Origin: Pontiella desulfatans
GTDB taxonomy: Bacteria > Verrucomicrobiota > Kiritimatiellia > Kiritimatiellales > Pontiellaceae
Length of the DNA: 16,675 bases
NCBI GenBank assembly: GCA_029287275.1
Contig: JARFRL010000436.1
Span: forward strand, 1 to 16,675
Reading direction: 5' to 3'
The notes beneath the pieces are model-generated. The model had not been told where the DNA came from and searched no databases. It saw only the letters and a list, made by a program, of their open reading frames with translations. Of this stretch, positions 1 through 6,211 are shown piece after piece; position 1 is the first letter of the stretch, and every line of letters begins with the position of its first letter. A program made the position numbers and the translations under genes.

Positions 1-2
1 AC

Positions 3-713
3 GCTAAACAGGTACTGCATCATCCGCCAGAACTTACCGGGCTGCTACAAACGGCGCTGGCCAGCGAGATCCGCCTCTACCGTTGCATCGAGGAGAACAT
101 TACGCGGATGCACCGAGAAATCGCGGGGCACCTTGCCGCAACACCGGCCTCCATGCTCACCACGATCCGAGGCATCGGTATTACCCTGGCCGCGGGAGTT
201 GCGGCCGAAATCGGTCCCGCGGAAGCTCAACCATCTCTACGAAGACTAAGCTCCTACGCTGGAATTATTCCTCGCGTCAAGCAAACCGGCGGGCCGGAAA
301 AAGGGCCCGTCATCGGCACCGTATCCAAACGGTGTAACCGCATTCTAAAGGACTACGCGGTTCAGTGCGGCAACCACCTTGGGCAGCACGGCCCTATCGA
401 TCTACACGAAGACCATCGGCGCCGAGGAGCCAATGGCCAGCACGCCGACTTCGGCATGGCTCGGCGTTTTCTCCGAATGGCCATGCGCCTCATGCGTACC
501 GGCGAAAGTTACGTGCCGCCCGAACTGCGCGAAGGAGCCTCCATGGAAGAACTACGCGTCTGGTATCTCGACCTCTGGCCCAAGCTGCTCGATAAATGGA
601 TCAAAGTCGGAGCCGTCCACACCGCCTTTCATCCCGACCATCCCCTCGGCCAATGGCGCGAACGCATACAGGAGATTTATGAAATAGACCTGCCCCTGCC
701 AAAGAAAAACTAG
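3..713 (+). CDS. IS110-family transposase, C-terminal part (truncated by window edge)
   Basis: The frame is open from the first base, so the start lies outside the window; 236 residues are visible. Shortly after the visible N-terminus there is a helix-hairpin-helix-like segment (MLTTIRGIGITLAAGVAAEI), then LSSYAGIIPR, a KQTGG turn and VSKRCNRILKDY. This succession is the Transposase_20 (IS116/IS110/IS902) C-terminal domain. In the family, the N-terminal RuvC-like DEDD domain and this domain together recombine DNA through a serine nucleophile, guided by a bridge RNA. The residue before GG is usually Ser; here it is Thr. The tail (about 100 residues to PLPKKN) is longer than the bare domain but in frame and without interruption. 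Family assignment is firm. Whether the element is intact or active cannot be judged without the N-terminal half and the left end. Confidence 0.85.
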   Translation, partial: AKQVLHHPPELTGLLQTALASEIRLYRCIEENITRMHREIAGHLAATPASMLTTIRGIGITLAAGVAAEIGPAEAQPSLRRLSSYAGIIPRVKQTGGPEKGPVIGTVSKRCNRILKDYAVQCGNHLGQHGPIDLHEDHRRRGANGQHADFGMARRFLRMAMRLMRTGESYVPPELREGASMEELRVWYLDLWPKLLDKWIKVGAVHTAFHPDHPLGQWRERIQEIYEIDLPLPKKN

Positions 714-823
714 TCGTCGTAATTCGGTAGCGGCAGACAAAACAATTTAACGGCGGAACGTCCGGATGGCTCTTACGGACTGCCACGTATAAACGATGGC
801 TTGGGTCAGAATGCTTCCGGGCC

Positions 824-929
824 GCTCCGCTCCCCCGTGCTCGGGGAGGATACTGCTCCAAGGGACTCTGATACGGCTCCGGCAACGGAGAAGCGATATC
901 TCGTAACACCAGTCAGCAGCGAGCGGAGC
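824..929 (+). ncRNA. Candidate structured RNA, possibly the bridge (seek) RNA of the IS110-family element
   Basis: Several perfect helices nest without conflict. P1 pairs 824-832 (GCTCCGCTC) with 921-929 (GAGCGGAGC). P2 is a hairpin, 833-837 with 842-846 (CCCCG-TGCT-CGGGG), directly abutting P1. P4 pairs 853-857 (CTGCT) with 915-919 (AGCAG). The distal arm pairs GATA 870-873 with TATC 897-900, then an internal loop, then CTCCG-GCAA-CGGAG (877-890) capped by a GNRA tetraloop. P4 and the distal arm enclose a large internal loop, 858-869 facing 901-914. IS110-family elements encode a bridge RNA with internal guide loops; in the IS1111 subgroup it lies downstream of the transposase, which matches this position about 110 bases after the stop codon. 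The fold was found by eye. Expression and identity are inference, and an unrelated structured element is possible. Confidence 0.35.
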
Positions 930-1015
930 CACTTGAGTCCGGTCTGTCACCGCAACTTCCTGCCGTTACATTCGATCGTTCGCAACTACCGATACCGCGC
1001 GCGAATAAGAACCTG

Positions 1016-1036
1016 AAAAAAACCGCTCTTCAGCGG
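1016..1036 (-). terminator. Rho-independent terminator, minus strand
   Basis: Read on the minus strand, a 5-bp stem CCGCT-GAAG-AGCGG (1036 down to 1023) is followed at once by seven T residues (1022-1016). This is the classic intrinsic terminator layout. It faces transcription coming from the sulfatase gene, whose stop lies about 385 bases upstream, so it would give that transcript a long 3' untranslated tail. It would also block minus-strand read-through into the IS110 remnant. Confidence 0.6.
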
Positions 1037-1090
1037 AGACCATCCCGCCATGCCCGAAACTGTTTTAAAAATTACCGGTTGACTTCCGCT

Positions 1091-1117
1091 GGGACTCTGA
1101 CCCCTATTCCTGGCCCC
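1091..1117. repeat. REP-like GACCCC motif
   Basis: The stretch begins GGGACTCTGACCCCTATT and continues CCTGGCCCC. The 17-mer at 1097-1113 (CTGACCCCTATTCCTGG) recurs at 16517-16533 with one mismatch, inside the inverted repeat beyond mraY. Repeats with a GACTGACCCC core are typical of the REP-like sequences found near Y1 (RAYT) transposases. No inverted partner is visible close by, so this would be a single, isolated arm. Confidence 0.45.
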
Positions 1118-1420
1118 TTTTCCTCCTTCGATCCCGAATGAACGGTTTTCGCGGGACTTGGCGAGGAGGCCGCGGCGTTGGAGCGGCGGTTGGTCCGTGA
1201 CGGGGCGCGAGCGGGCCGGGGGGCCCCTCTTCCGACGTGTCCGGCGTGGCCTGAAAGGCGTAGGTGGAATGATGGGTTGTCGCGCTTCGGTTTCAAGATC
1301 AGGGCGGGCGTTCGGGCAACGGCAATGGGCCGGCAACGAGTTTGGTTTTACATTTCGGGCATCGGGTGATGTCGAGCCCGGTGAGGCGCGGAATCCGTTC
1401 GGCGGTGGTCTCTTTTTTCC

Positions 1421-2818
1421 TCAGTTTAAGTCGACCGGGAGGCTGCTCACCGGGCCGGTAACGACGGGTTTCACCTCAGGATCCGGAAGCATCTGATCGA
1501 CATTCCGATTGTATTTCCGAGGCCGGGTCGTATTCCATTTGTTCAGCTGTCGCTCAAGCGATTGAGCGATTTCGGGGAACTGTTTAGCCACATTCCGGAA
1601 TTCGTGTTCCTCGGTAGAGAGGTCGTAGAGCTCAATGCTGCCGTCCGGATTCAAGTGAAGCTTCCAGTTTCCCTGCAGGATCGAGCTGGGCTTATCCCAG
1701 CCATTGTTATTTTGAAAAACCGGGTTCTTGCGCGACCGGCTCGCGCCCAGCCAGATATCGGAGATATCCTCGCCTTCGTACCAGCTGGCGTCATAGGAAA
1801 CCCCCGCCAGACTGCAGACCGTGGGTAAATAATCCAACGCTGAGATGACAGAGGTCCTGTTGACCCTCCCGCCGGGAATGCTCCCCGGCCAGGAAATGAT
1901 AAAGGGGACCCTTACGCCACCTTCGTAATCGACGTGTTTTTGCCCTCTCAAATCTTCGCTGGAACCCAGCATGTTACGCGATGGGTTTTCCTCAAGCGCG
2001 GGATCTGTCGGATGATTCCCGGCGAGGACCCCAGCGGGTCCGTTGTCGGAGGAAAAGATCACGATCGTATTTTCCCGCAAACCCAGCTCGTCGAGTTTAC
2101 TGAGCAAACGGCCCACTTGATAATCGAGGCCATAGATTTCTCCGAGATAATTGCGCATGCCCTCATTGATATCCCCGCCGATTGCGACGCAGTCATCGAA
2201 CTGACTGTTCATCTGTCTTCCAAACAGGGAACGGTCCACCGCCACGTGTTCAAAACGGGCCGCCAGCTGAGGCGAGGGATTGACTGGATAATGCGGCACA
2301 AAGCCCATCACATTGACATAGAACGGCTCATCTTTATGCCGTTCGATAAAGTCCATCGCGGCGTCATACATGATATAGTCCCGGCCTTGAGGAATGTCCC
2401 CGTGACGGCCCAGCTCCTTGATCTCATCCATGCCATAGGTGCCCGGCGATTTTTCCGGGCCCAAATGCCATTTACCAAAGTGGCCCGTCACATATCCGGC
2501 CTCTTTAAAGAGCTGCGTAACCGTTTTACGCCAGGCGAAACCCGTATTCGCCGATACATTGGGCATGGTGGCGTGGTGACGACTGGTTAGAAGCCCGGTG
2601 CGACTGGGGTTGCACCAGTTTCCGGTCACATGAAATTGCGTGAACATTGTGCCGCCCTCGGCCAGTTTGTCCAGATTCGGGGTTTCCGCATACGGATGCC
2701 CGTAGCAGGCGAGATCCCCGTAGCCGAGATCATCCGCAAACAGCAAAACGATATTGGGGTTCCTGGCCAGCGCAGGAAGGCTCAGAACCAAAAACAGAAA
2801 AACAGAGGTAATTTTCAT
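1421..2818 (-). CDS. Secreted formylglycine-dependent sulfatase (arylsulfatase A family)
   Basis: A 465-residue sulfatase of the alkaline phosphatase superfamily. MKITSVFLFLVLSLPALA is a clear signal peptide. It is followed by NIVLLFADDLGYGD (metal-binding Asp-Asp at 29-30), the maturation motif CNPSRTGLLTSR with C69 as the residue to be converted to formylglycine, GHFGKWHLG (K116, H118), SSDNG (D258, N259) and GGVRVP (300-305). All the usual catalytic elements are present and the length is normal. I start at the ATG at 2818 because it places the signal peptide at the N-terminus; an in-frame TTG at 2836 would add six hydrophilic residues. The likely substrate is a sulfated polysaccharide or glycoside outside the cytoplasm, but the specificity cannot be read from the sequence. 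GC content is visibly lower than in the neighbouring operons, and no maturase or glycoside hydrolase lies beside it, so it may have been acquired as a single gene. Confidence 0.92.
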   Translation of the reverse strand: MKITSVFLFLVLSLPALARNPNIVLLFADDLGYGDLACYGHPYAETPNLDKLAEGGTMFTQFHVTGNWCNPSRTGLLTSRHHATMPNVSANTGFAWRKTVTQLFKEAGYVTGHFGKWHLGPEKSPGTYGMDEIKELGRHGDIPQGRDYIMYDAAMDFIERHKDEPFYVNVMGFVPHYPVNPSPQLAARFEHVAVDRSLFGRQMNSQFDDCVAIGGDINEGMRNYLGEIYGLDYQVGRLLSKLDELGLRENTIVIFSSDNGPAGVLAGNHPTDPALEENPSRNMLGSSEDLRGQKHVDYEGGVRVPFIISWPGSIPGGRVNRTSVISALDYLPTVCSLAGVSYDASWYEGEDISDIWLGASRSRKNPVFQNNNGWDKPSSILQGNWKLHLNPDGSIELYDLSTEEHEFRNVAKQFPEIAQSLERQLNKWNTTRPRKYNRNVDQMLPDPEVKPVVTGPVSSLPVDLN

Positions 2819-3170
2819 GAAGTCATCTCTACTCAAAATTCAGAACGGATACAACTCCCCCTGTAAATAATGAAGCCCTCGAAGATTTAAAAAGAAAAAG
2901 GGATCGCCCATTAGAGGTTCCGGTCAAACACAAAATACCCTTCCATGGTCGTTTCTCAACGGCCTGCTGGTTTTCCTTTTTTGACTACATACTAGGGAGT
3001 TTTACCTCAGCCGTCGGCTCCACGAGTTGAGGGCTGGCCGCGAATGAATGGAACACGAGGTGAGGGCGTCGCAAAGCGACGGCGGCGTAGCGGCAACCAG
3101 CGAATCGGTCTTCCGCGGGGGATTCGTTGTTTTTCCTACATTCGTTGCCGGGGGACTTTTTTCGGCGCGG
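2819..3170. other. Gene-free stretch between korB and the sulfatase, with short repeats and hairpins
   Basis: No coding sequence is supported. The AT-richer half (2819-3000) should hold the sulfatase promoter on the minus strand, but I find no pair of boxes with good spacing. A hairpin at 2947-2964 (7-bp stem with one G-T pair) is followed on the plus strand by a T-rich run (2971-2982) after a 6-base gap, a weak terminator-like arrangement. The GC-rich half has a 14-base direct repeat (3021-3034 and 3054-3067), a hairpin CGTCGC-AAA-GCGACG (3067-3081) and a longer one pairing CGAATC 3101-3106 with GATTCG 3121-3126. No intrinsic terminator for korB is evident. Confidence 0.5.
3021..3067. repeat. 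Short direct repeat, two copies 33 bases apart
   Basis: CACGAGTTGAGGGC at 3021-3034 and CACGAGGTGAGGGC at 3054-3067 match at 13 of 14 positions. The second copy runs into the hairpin CGTCGC-AAA-GCGACG at 3067-3081. This could be part of a dispersed intergenic repeat, but only this pair is visible in the window. Confidence 0.45.
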
Positions 3171-4223
3171 TCAGCGGTGCAGGTCGTTGATGGCGTCGAG
3201 CTCGGCGCCGCCGGGGCAGAGCTCCTTGGTTCCGAGGTCGCGTAGGGGGCGGTCGGTGGTGTTCATGGTTTCGTGGATGTCTTGGGTCTCCTCGTCGATG
3301 AAGAGGATGCCGGTGACGACTTTGTCTTCGGCGCGGTATTCCTGAATCAGGGAGATGGCGGAGCTGCGGCTGTGGATGTCGTGTTTCTTCTCGAGCTTGT
3401 GGAGGTTGATGACGGAGCCGTCGTGCATGGTGACGAGCTCGTCGGTGCCCTCCGGGAATTCGGCGGTGATTTCATCCGCGGGCGGCACGTAGTCGACCGT
3501 GTTGGTGGAGGCCATGTGTTGGCGGATGTAGTCGTAGGCTTTGGTGGAGCCGGGGGTGTTGTTGAAGGTGACGCAGGGGGAGATGACGTTGATGAACGCG
3601 AAGCCGCGGTGCGCCATGGCGGCTTTGATGATGGGTACGAGTTGCGTTTTGTCGCCGGAAAAACTGTTGGCCACGAAGGTGGCGCCGAGCTGGAGCGCGA
3701 TGGAGCAGAGGTCGATCGGCTCGAGCGCGTTGGGCTCGCCTTTCTTGCTGATCGATCCGAGGTCGGTGGTGGCGGAGTCCTGGCCTTTGGTGAGGCCGTA
3801 GACGCCGTTGTTCTCGCAGATGTAGACCATGTTGACGTTGCGGCGGACGGCGTGGACGAATTGGCCCATGCCGATGGAGGCGGTGTCGCCGTCGCCGGAG
3901 ACGCCGATGTAGAGCAGTTCGCGGTTGGCCATGTTGGCGCCGGTGGCGACGGAGGGCATGCGGCCGTGCACGGAGTTGAAGCCGTGGGAGTGGCCGAGGA
4001 AGTAGGTGGGGGTTTTGGAGGAGCAGCCGATGCCGGAGAGTTTCGCGACGCGGTGCGGCGGCACGTTTTTCTGGAAGCAGGCCTCGATGATCGCGGCGCT
4101 GATGGAGTCGTGCCCGCACCCGGCGCAGAGGGTGGAGACGGCGCCTTCGTAGTCTTTGGTGGTGTGGCCCAGCTCGTTTCGAGGCAGGTTCGGGTGGCGG
4201 AACGCGGGGATTTTATAACTCAT
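3171..4223 (-). CDS. korB: 2-oxoacid:ferredoxin oxidoreductase, beta subunit (ThDP-binding)
   Basis: This 350-residue cytoplasmic protein is the thiamine diphosphate-binding beta subunit, which with the fused gamma-alpha protein encoded just upstream decarboxylates a 2-oxoacid to its acyl-CoA. Seen in order: CAGCGH (33-38), GIGCSS (64-69), HGRMPSVATG (86-95), the ThDP/Mg motif GDGDTASIG beginning at 110, and ENNGVYGLTKGQ (137-148). The GIGCSS/HGRxPSVATG pattern is that of KorB-type (2-oxoglutarate or broad 2-oxoacid) enzymes, not PorB. No separate 4-Cys ferredoxin domain is present. The ATG at 4223 has GGAG seven bases upstream. The gene is last in the oxidoreductase-korA-korB operon, 102 bases after korA with a hairpin between them. 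Length is slightly above the family norm because of a roughly 50-residue C-terminal extension. The exact substrate cannot be assigned from sequence alone. Confidence 0.9.
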   Translation of the reverse strand: MSYKIPAFRHPNLPRNELGHTTKDYEGAVSTLCAGCGHDSISAAIIEACFQKNVPPHRVAKLSGIGCSSKTPTYFLGHSHGFNSVHGRMPSVATGANMANRELLYIGVSGDGDTASIGMGQFVHAVRRNVNMVYICENNGVYGLTKGQDSATTDLGSISKKGEPNALEPIDLCSIALQLGATFVANSFSGDKTQLVPIIKAAMAHRGFAFINVISPCVTFNNTPGSTKAYDYIRQHMASTNTVDYVPPADEITAEFPEGTDELVTMHDGSVINLHKLEKKHDIHSRSSAISLIQEYRAEDKVVTGILFIDEETQDIHETMNTTDRPLRDLGTKELCPGGAELDAINDLHR

Positions 4224-4248
4224 CAGATGACTCCATGTGAAACTTCAT

Positions 4249-4323
4249 AAACCACGGAATACACGGATCACACGGAAGCCATCCATCTGTTCCTATCCGT
4301 GTTTTCCGTGTGTTCAGTGGTTT
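4249..4323. repeat. Imperfect inverted repeat between korA and korB
   Basis: Left arm 4249-4277 starts AAACCACGGAATACACGG; the reverse complement of right arm 4295-4323 starts AAACCACTGAACACACGG. The arms match at 24 of 29 positions with a 17-base loop. Each arm also carries internal ACACGGA units. It fills most of the gap between the korA stop and the korB ribosome binding site and would fold in the mRNA. It is not followed by a T-run, so it is not a standard terminator. An mRNA-stability element or a dispersed intergenic repeat are both possible. Confidence 0.65.
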
Positions 4324-4325
4324 CA

Positions 4326-6173
4326 TTAGTAAAACCGGCTGCGGCGGCGCGGCGAGGTGGTGGTTTGCAGGATCCAGTCGCGGATTTCGTGGCGGATGAA
4401 GCGCGCGGTGATCGGGCTGCCGTCGTAGTGCAGAATCGGAACGAGACATTCCGGATCGAATTCGTATTCGTTGATCAGCAGGGAGCGCATCTGGGCGTCG
4501 CGGTTCTGCTCGACGACGAAAACGTATTCGTGGTCCTCGATGAATTGTCCCACCTCGTCCGCGAAGGGGAAGGACTGGATGCCCATGCTGTCGAGCGAGA
4601 TGCCGTGCATTCCGTTGAGGTGGTGCAGGGCCTCCAGCGTGGACGCTTCGGACGTGCCGAAGTGAACGACGCCGACGGTGCAGGGTTTGTCGGTTTTCCG
4701 AATGACGGGCTTGGGAACGTGGTGGCTCGCGGTTTTCCACTTTTTCTCGAGGCGCTTCATGTTCTCGATGTATTTCTCGCCGTTCTCGGTGTAGATCGCG
4801 TATTCGTCTTTCGAGGTGCCGCGGGTGAAGAACGCGCCTTTGGTCGGGTGGGTGCCGGGGTAGGTGCGGTAGGGGATGCCGTCGCCGTCCACGTCGAGAT
4901 AGCGCCCGAAACGTTCTTCCATGTTTTCGAGATCCTCTTCCTTGAACACCTTGCCGCGGTCGTAGAGTTTGGCGTCATCCCACGTGAAGGGTTCGGACAT
5001 GTTGTCGTTCATGCCGAGGTCGAGGTCGGACATGACGATGACGGGCGTTTGGAAACGTTCCGCGAGGTTGAAGGCCAGCGCGGTGTACTCGAAGCATTCC
5101 TTGGGCGTGGAGGGGTATAGACAGATGTGCTTGGTGTCGCCGTGCGAGGCGTAGGCCGCGGACAACACGTCTGATTGCTGGGTGCGCGTCGGCATGCCGG
5201 TGGATGGGCCGGCGCGCTGCACGTCGACCAACACCGCGGGAATTTCGGCGAAGTAGGCCAGCCCCAGGAACTCGTTCATGAGCGAAAGGCCCGGCCCGCT
5301 GGTCGCGGTGAAGGCGCGGGCGCCGTTCCACGACGCGCCGATCACCATGCCGATGGCGGCGAGCTCGTCCTCGGCCTGCACGATGGCGTAGTTTTTCTGG
5401 CCGGTCTCCGCGTCGATCCGATACTTGCGGCAGTAGCGCGCGAAGTTGTCGATGACGGAGGTGGACGGGGTGATGGGATACCAGGCCGAAACCGTGGCGC
5501 CGCCGTAGACCGCGCCGAGCCCGCAGGCCTCGTTGCCGTCGATCAGGATCTTCTCGCCGACGTTGTCGCGGCGTTCAACGCGGTAGGCGATGGGGCAGGC
5601 GTGCAGTTTTTTCGCCATTTCATACCCGGTTTCCACGGCCAGAAAGTTTGGCGCGACGATTTTTTCGCGGCCCTTGAATTGTTCGGAGATCAGCTGCTTG
5701 ACGACCTCGAGCTCCATGTCGAACAACGCGGTGAGCACGCCGACGTACATGACGTTGCGGAAGAGTTGGAGTTGGCGCGGGTCCTCGTACATCTCGCGGC
5801 ATTTCTCGGTGAGCGGAACACCGATGAAGTCGATGTCGTCGCGCAGCAGCGAGGGATCGATCGGCTTGGTGGAGTCGTAGACGAAGTAGCCGCCTTTTTC
5901 GACTTCCTGGATGTCGCGCGCCATGCTCTGCGGATTCATGCCGACCATCACGTCGATTCCGCCGCGGCGGCCGAGGAAGCCGGTGTCGTTGATTCGGACC
6001 TCGTACCAGGTGGGCAGGCCCTGGATGTTGGAGGGGAAAATGTTCTTCGGGCTGATCGGCACGCCCATGCGGAACACGGAGCGGCTGAACAGCTTGTTCG
6101 CGCTGGCCGAGCCGGTGCCGTTCACGTTGGCGAATTTGATGACGAATTTGTTGACGATGATGTCGCGCTTCAT
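4326..6173 (-). CDS. korA: 2-oxoacid:ferredoxin oxidoreductase, fused gamma-alpha subunit
   Basis: A 615-residue fusion. Residues 1 to about 190 form the gamma domain (FANVNGTGSASAN near the start, RRGGIDVMVGMNP, GVPLTE). From about 200 comes the alpha (pyrimidine-binding) domain with GNEACGLGAVYGG, YPITPS (232-237), QAEDELAAIGM, TSGPGLSLM (291-299) and QRAGPSTGMPTRTQQSD (319-335), all hallmarks of KorA/VorB-type alpha subunits. A domain II-like C-terminal segment follows, with VVHFGTSEAS and VFVVEQNRDAQ. With KorB it binds the 2-oxoacid and CoA and transfers electrons to iron-sulfur carriers. The ATG at 6173 has AGGA seven bases upstream. The gene lies 38 bases downstream of the GltD-like gene. 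The gamma-alpha fusion is the common arrangement in many anaerobes and Bacteroidota/PVC bacteria. The choice between 2-oxoglutarate and other 2-oxoacids is open. Confidence 0.9.
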   Translation of the reverse strand: MKRDIIVNKFVIKFANVNGTGSASANKLFSRSVFRMGVPISPKNIFPSNIQGLPTWYEVRINDTGFLGRRGGIDVMVGMNPQSMARDIQEVEKGGYFVYDSTKPIDPSLLRDDIDFIGVPLTEKCREMYEDPRQLQLFRNVMYVGVLTALFDMELEVVKQLISEQFKGREKIVAPNFLAVETGYEMAKKLHACPIAYRVERRDNVGEKILIDGNEACGLGAVYGGATVSAWYPITPSTSVIDNFARYCRKYRIDAETGQKNYAIVQAEDELAAIGMVIGASWNGARAFTATSGPGLSLMNEFLGLAYFAEIPAVLVDVQRAGPSTGMPTRTQQSDVLSAAYASHGDTKHICLYPSTPKECFEYTALAFNLAERFQTPVIVMSDLDLGMNDNMSEPFTWDDAKLYDRGKVFKEEDLENMEERFGRYLDVDGDGIPYRTYPGTHPTKGAFFTRGTSKDEYAIYTENGEKYIENMKRLEKKWKTASHHVPKPVIRKTDKPCTVGVVHFGTSEASTLEALHHLNGMHGISLDSMGIQSFPFADEVGQFIEDHEYVFVVEQNRDAQMRSLLINEYEFDPECLVPILHYDGSPITARFIRHEIRDWILQTTTSPRRRSRFY

Positions 6174-6211
6174 GGATTGATCCTAACTCGTGAACGTTTT
6201 CAGACGGAGAA

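Larger units (their letters stand above)
714..1420. other. Gene-free stretch between the IS110 transposase and the sulfatase
   Basis: I see no convincing coding sequence here; the open frames on both strands have low-complexity Arg/Pro/Gly translations and no recognisable motif. The left part (about 714-960) is probably the 3' non-coding end of the IS110-family element and is rich in complementary segments: 760-764 with 776-780, and the 824-929 fold listed separately. At 1016-1036 there is a minus-strand terminator, and at 1091-1117 a REP-like motif. From about 1140 to 1400 the sequence is very GC-rich and contains short G/C palindromes (for example 1213-1226) but nothing assignable. The right end of the IS could not be placed because the left end is outside the window. 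Confidence 0.6.

Noticed and set aside
801..1016. 71-codon plus-strand frame after the IS110 transposase
   Set aside because: It spans the complementary segments of the candidate structured RNA, has no ribosome binding site and no recognisable features.
1158..1496. 112-codon plus-strand frame overlapping the 3' end of the sulfatase
   Set aside because: Arg/Gly-rich low-complexity translation in a GC-rich spacer, antisense to the C-terminal end of a real gene.
2947..2982. Hairpin plus T-rich run as a plus-strand terminator
   Set aside because: The T-run starts six bases after the stem and is interrupted, and no plus-strand gene lies upstream to be terminated.
3000..3170. CRISPR-like array suggested by the short direct repeat
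   Set aside because: Only two 14-base units are present, with no further spacing regularity and no cas gene in the window.
3273..4250. Long plus-strand open frame (325 codons) antisense to korB
   Set aside because: Its translation is a Val/Gly/Asp/Glu-rich mirror of GC-rich codon usage in korB, with no motif; the korB frame on the other strand is a full, motif-complete protein. The same holds for the long frames antisense to korA, the GltD-like gene, ftsI and murE.
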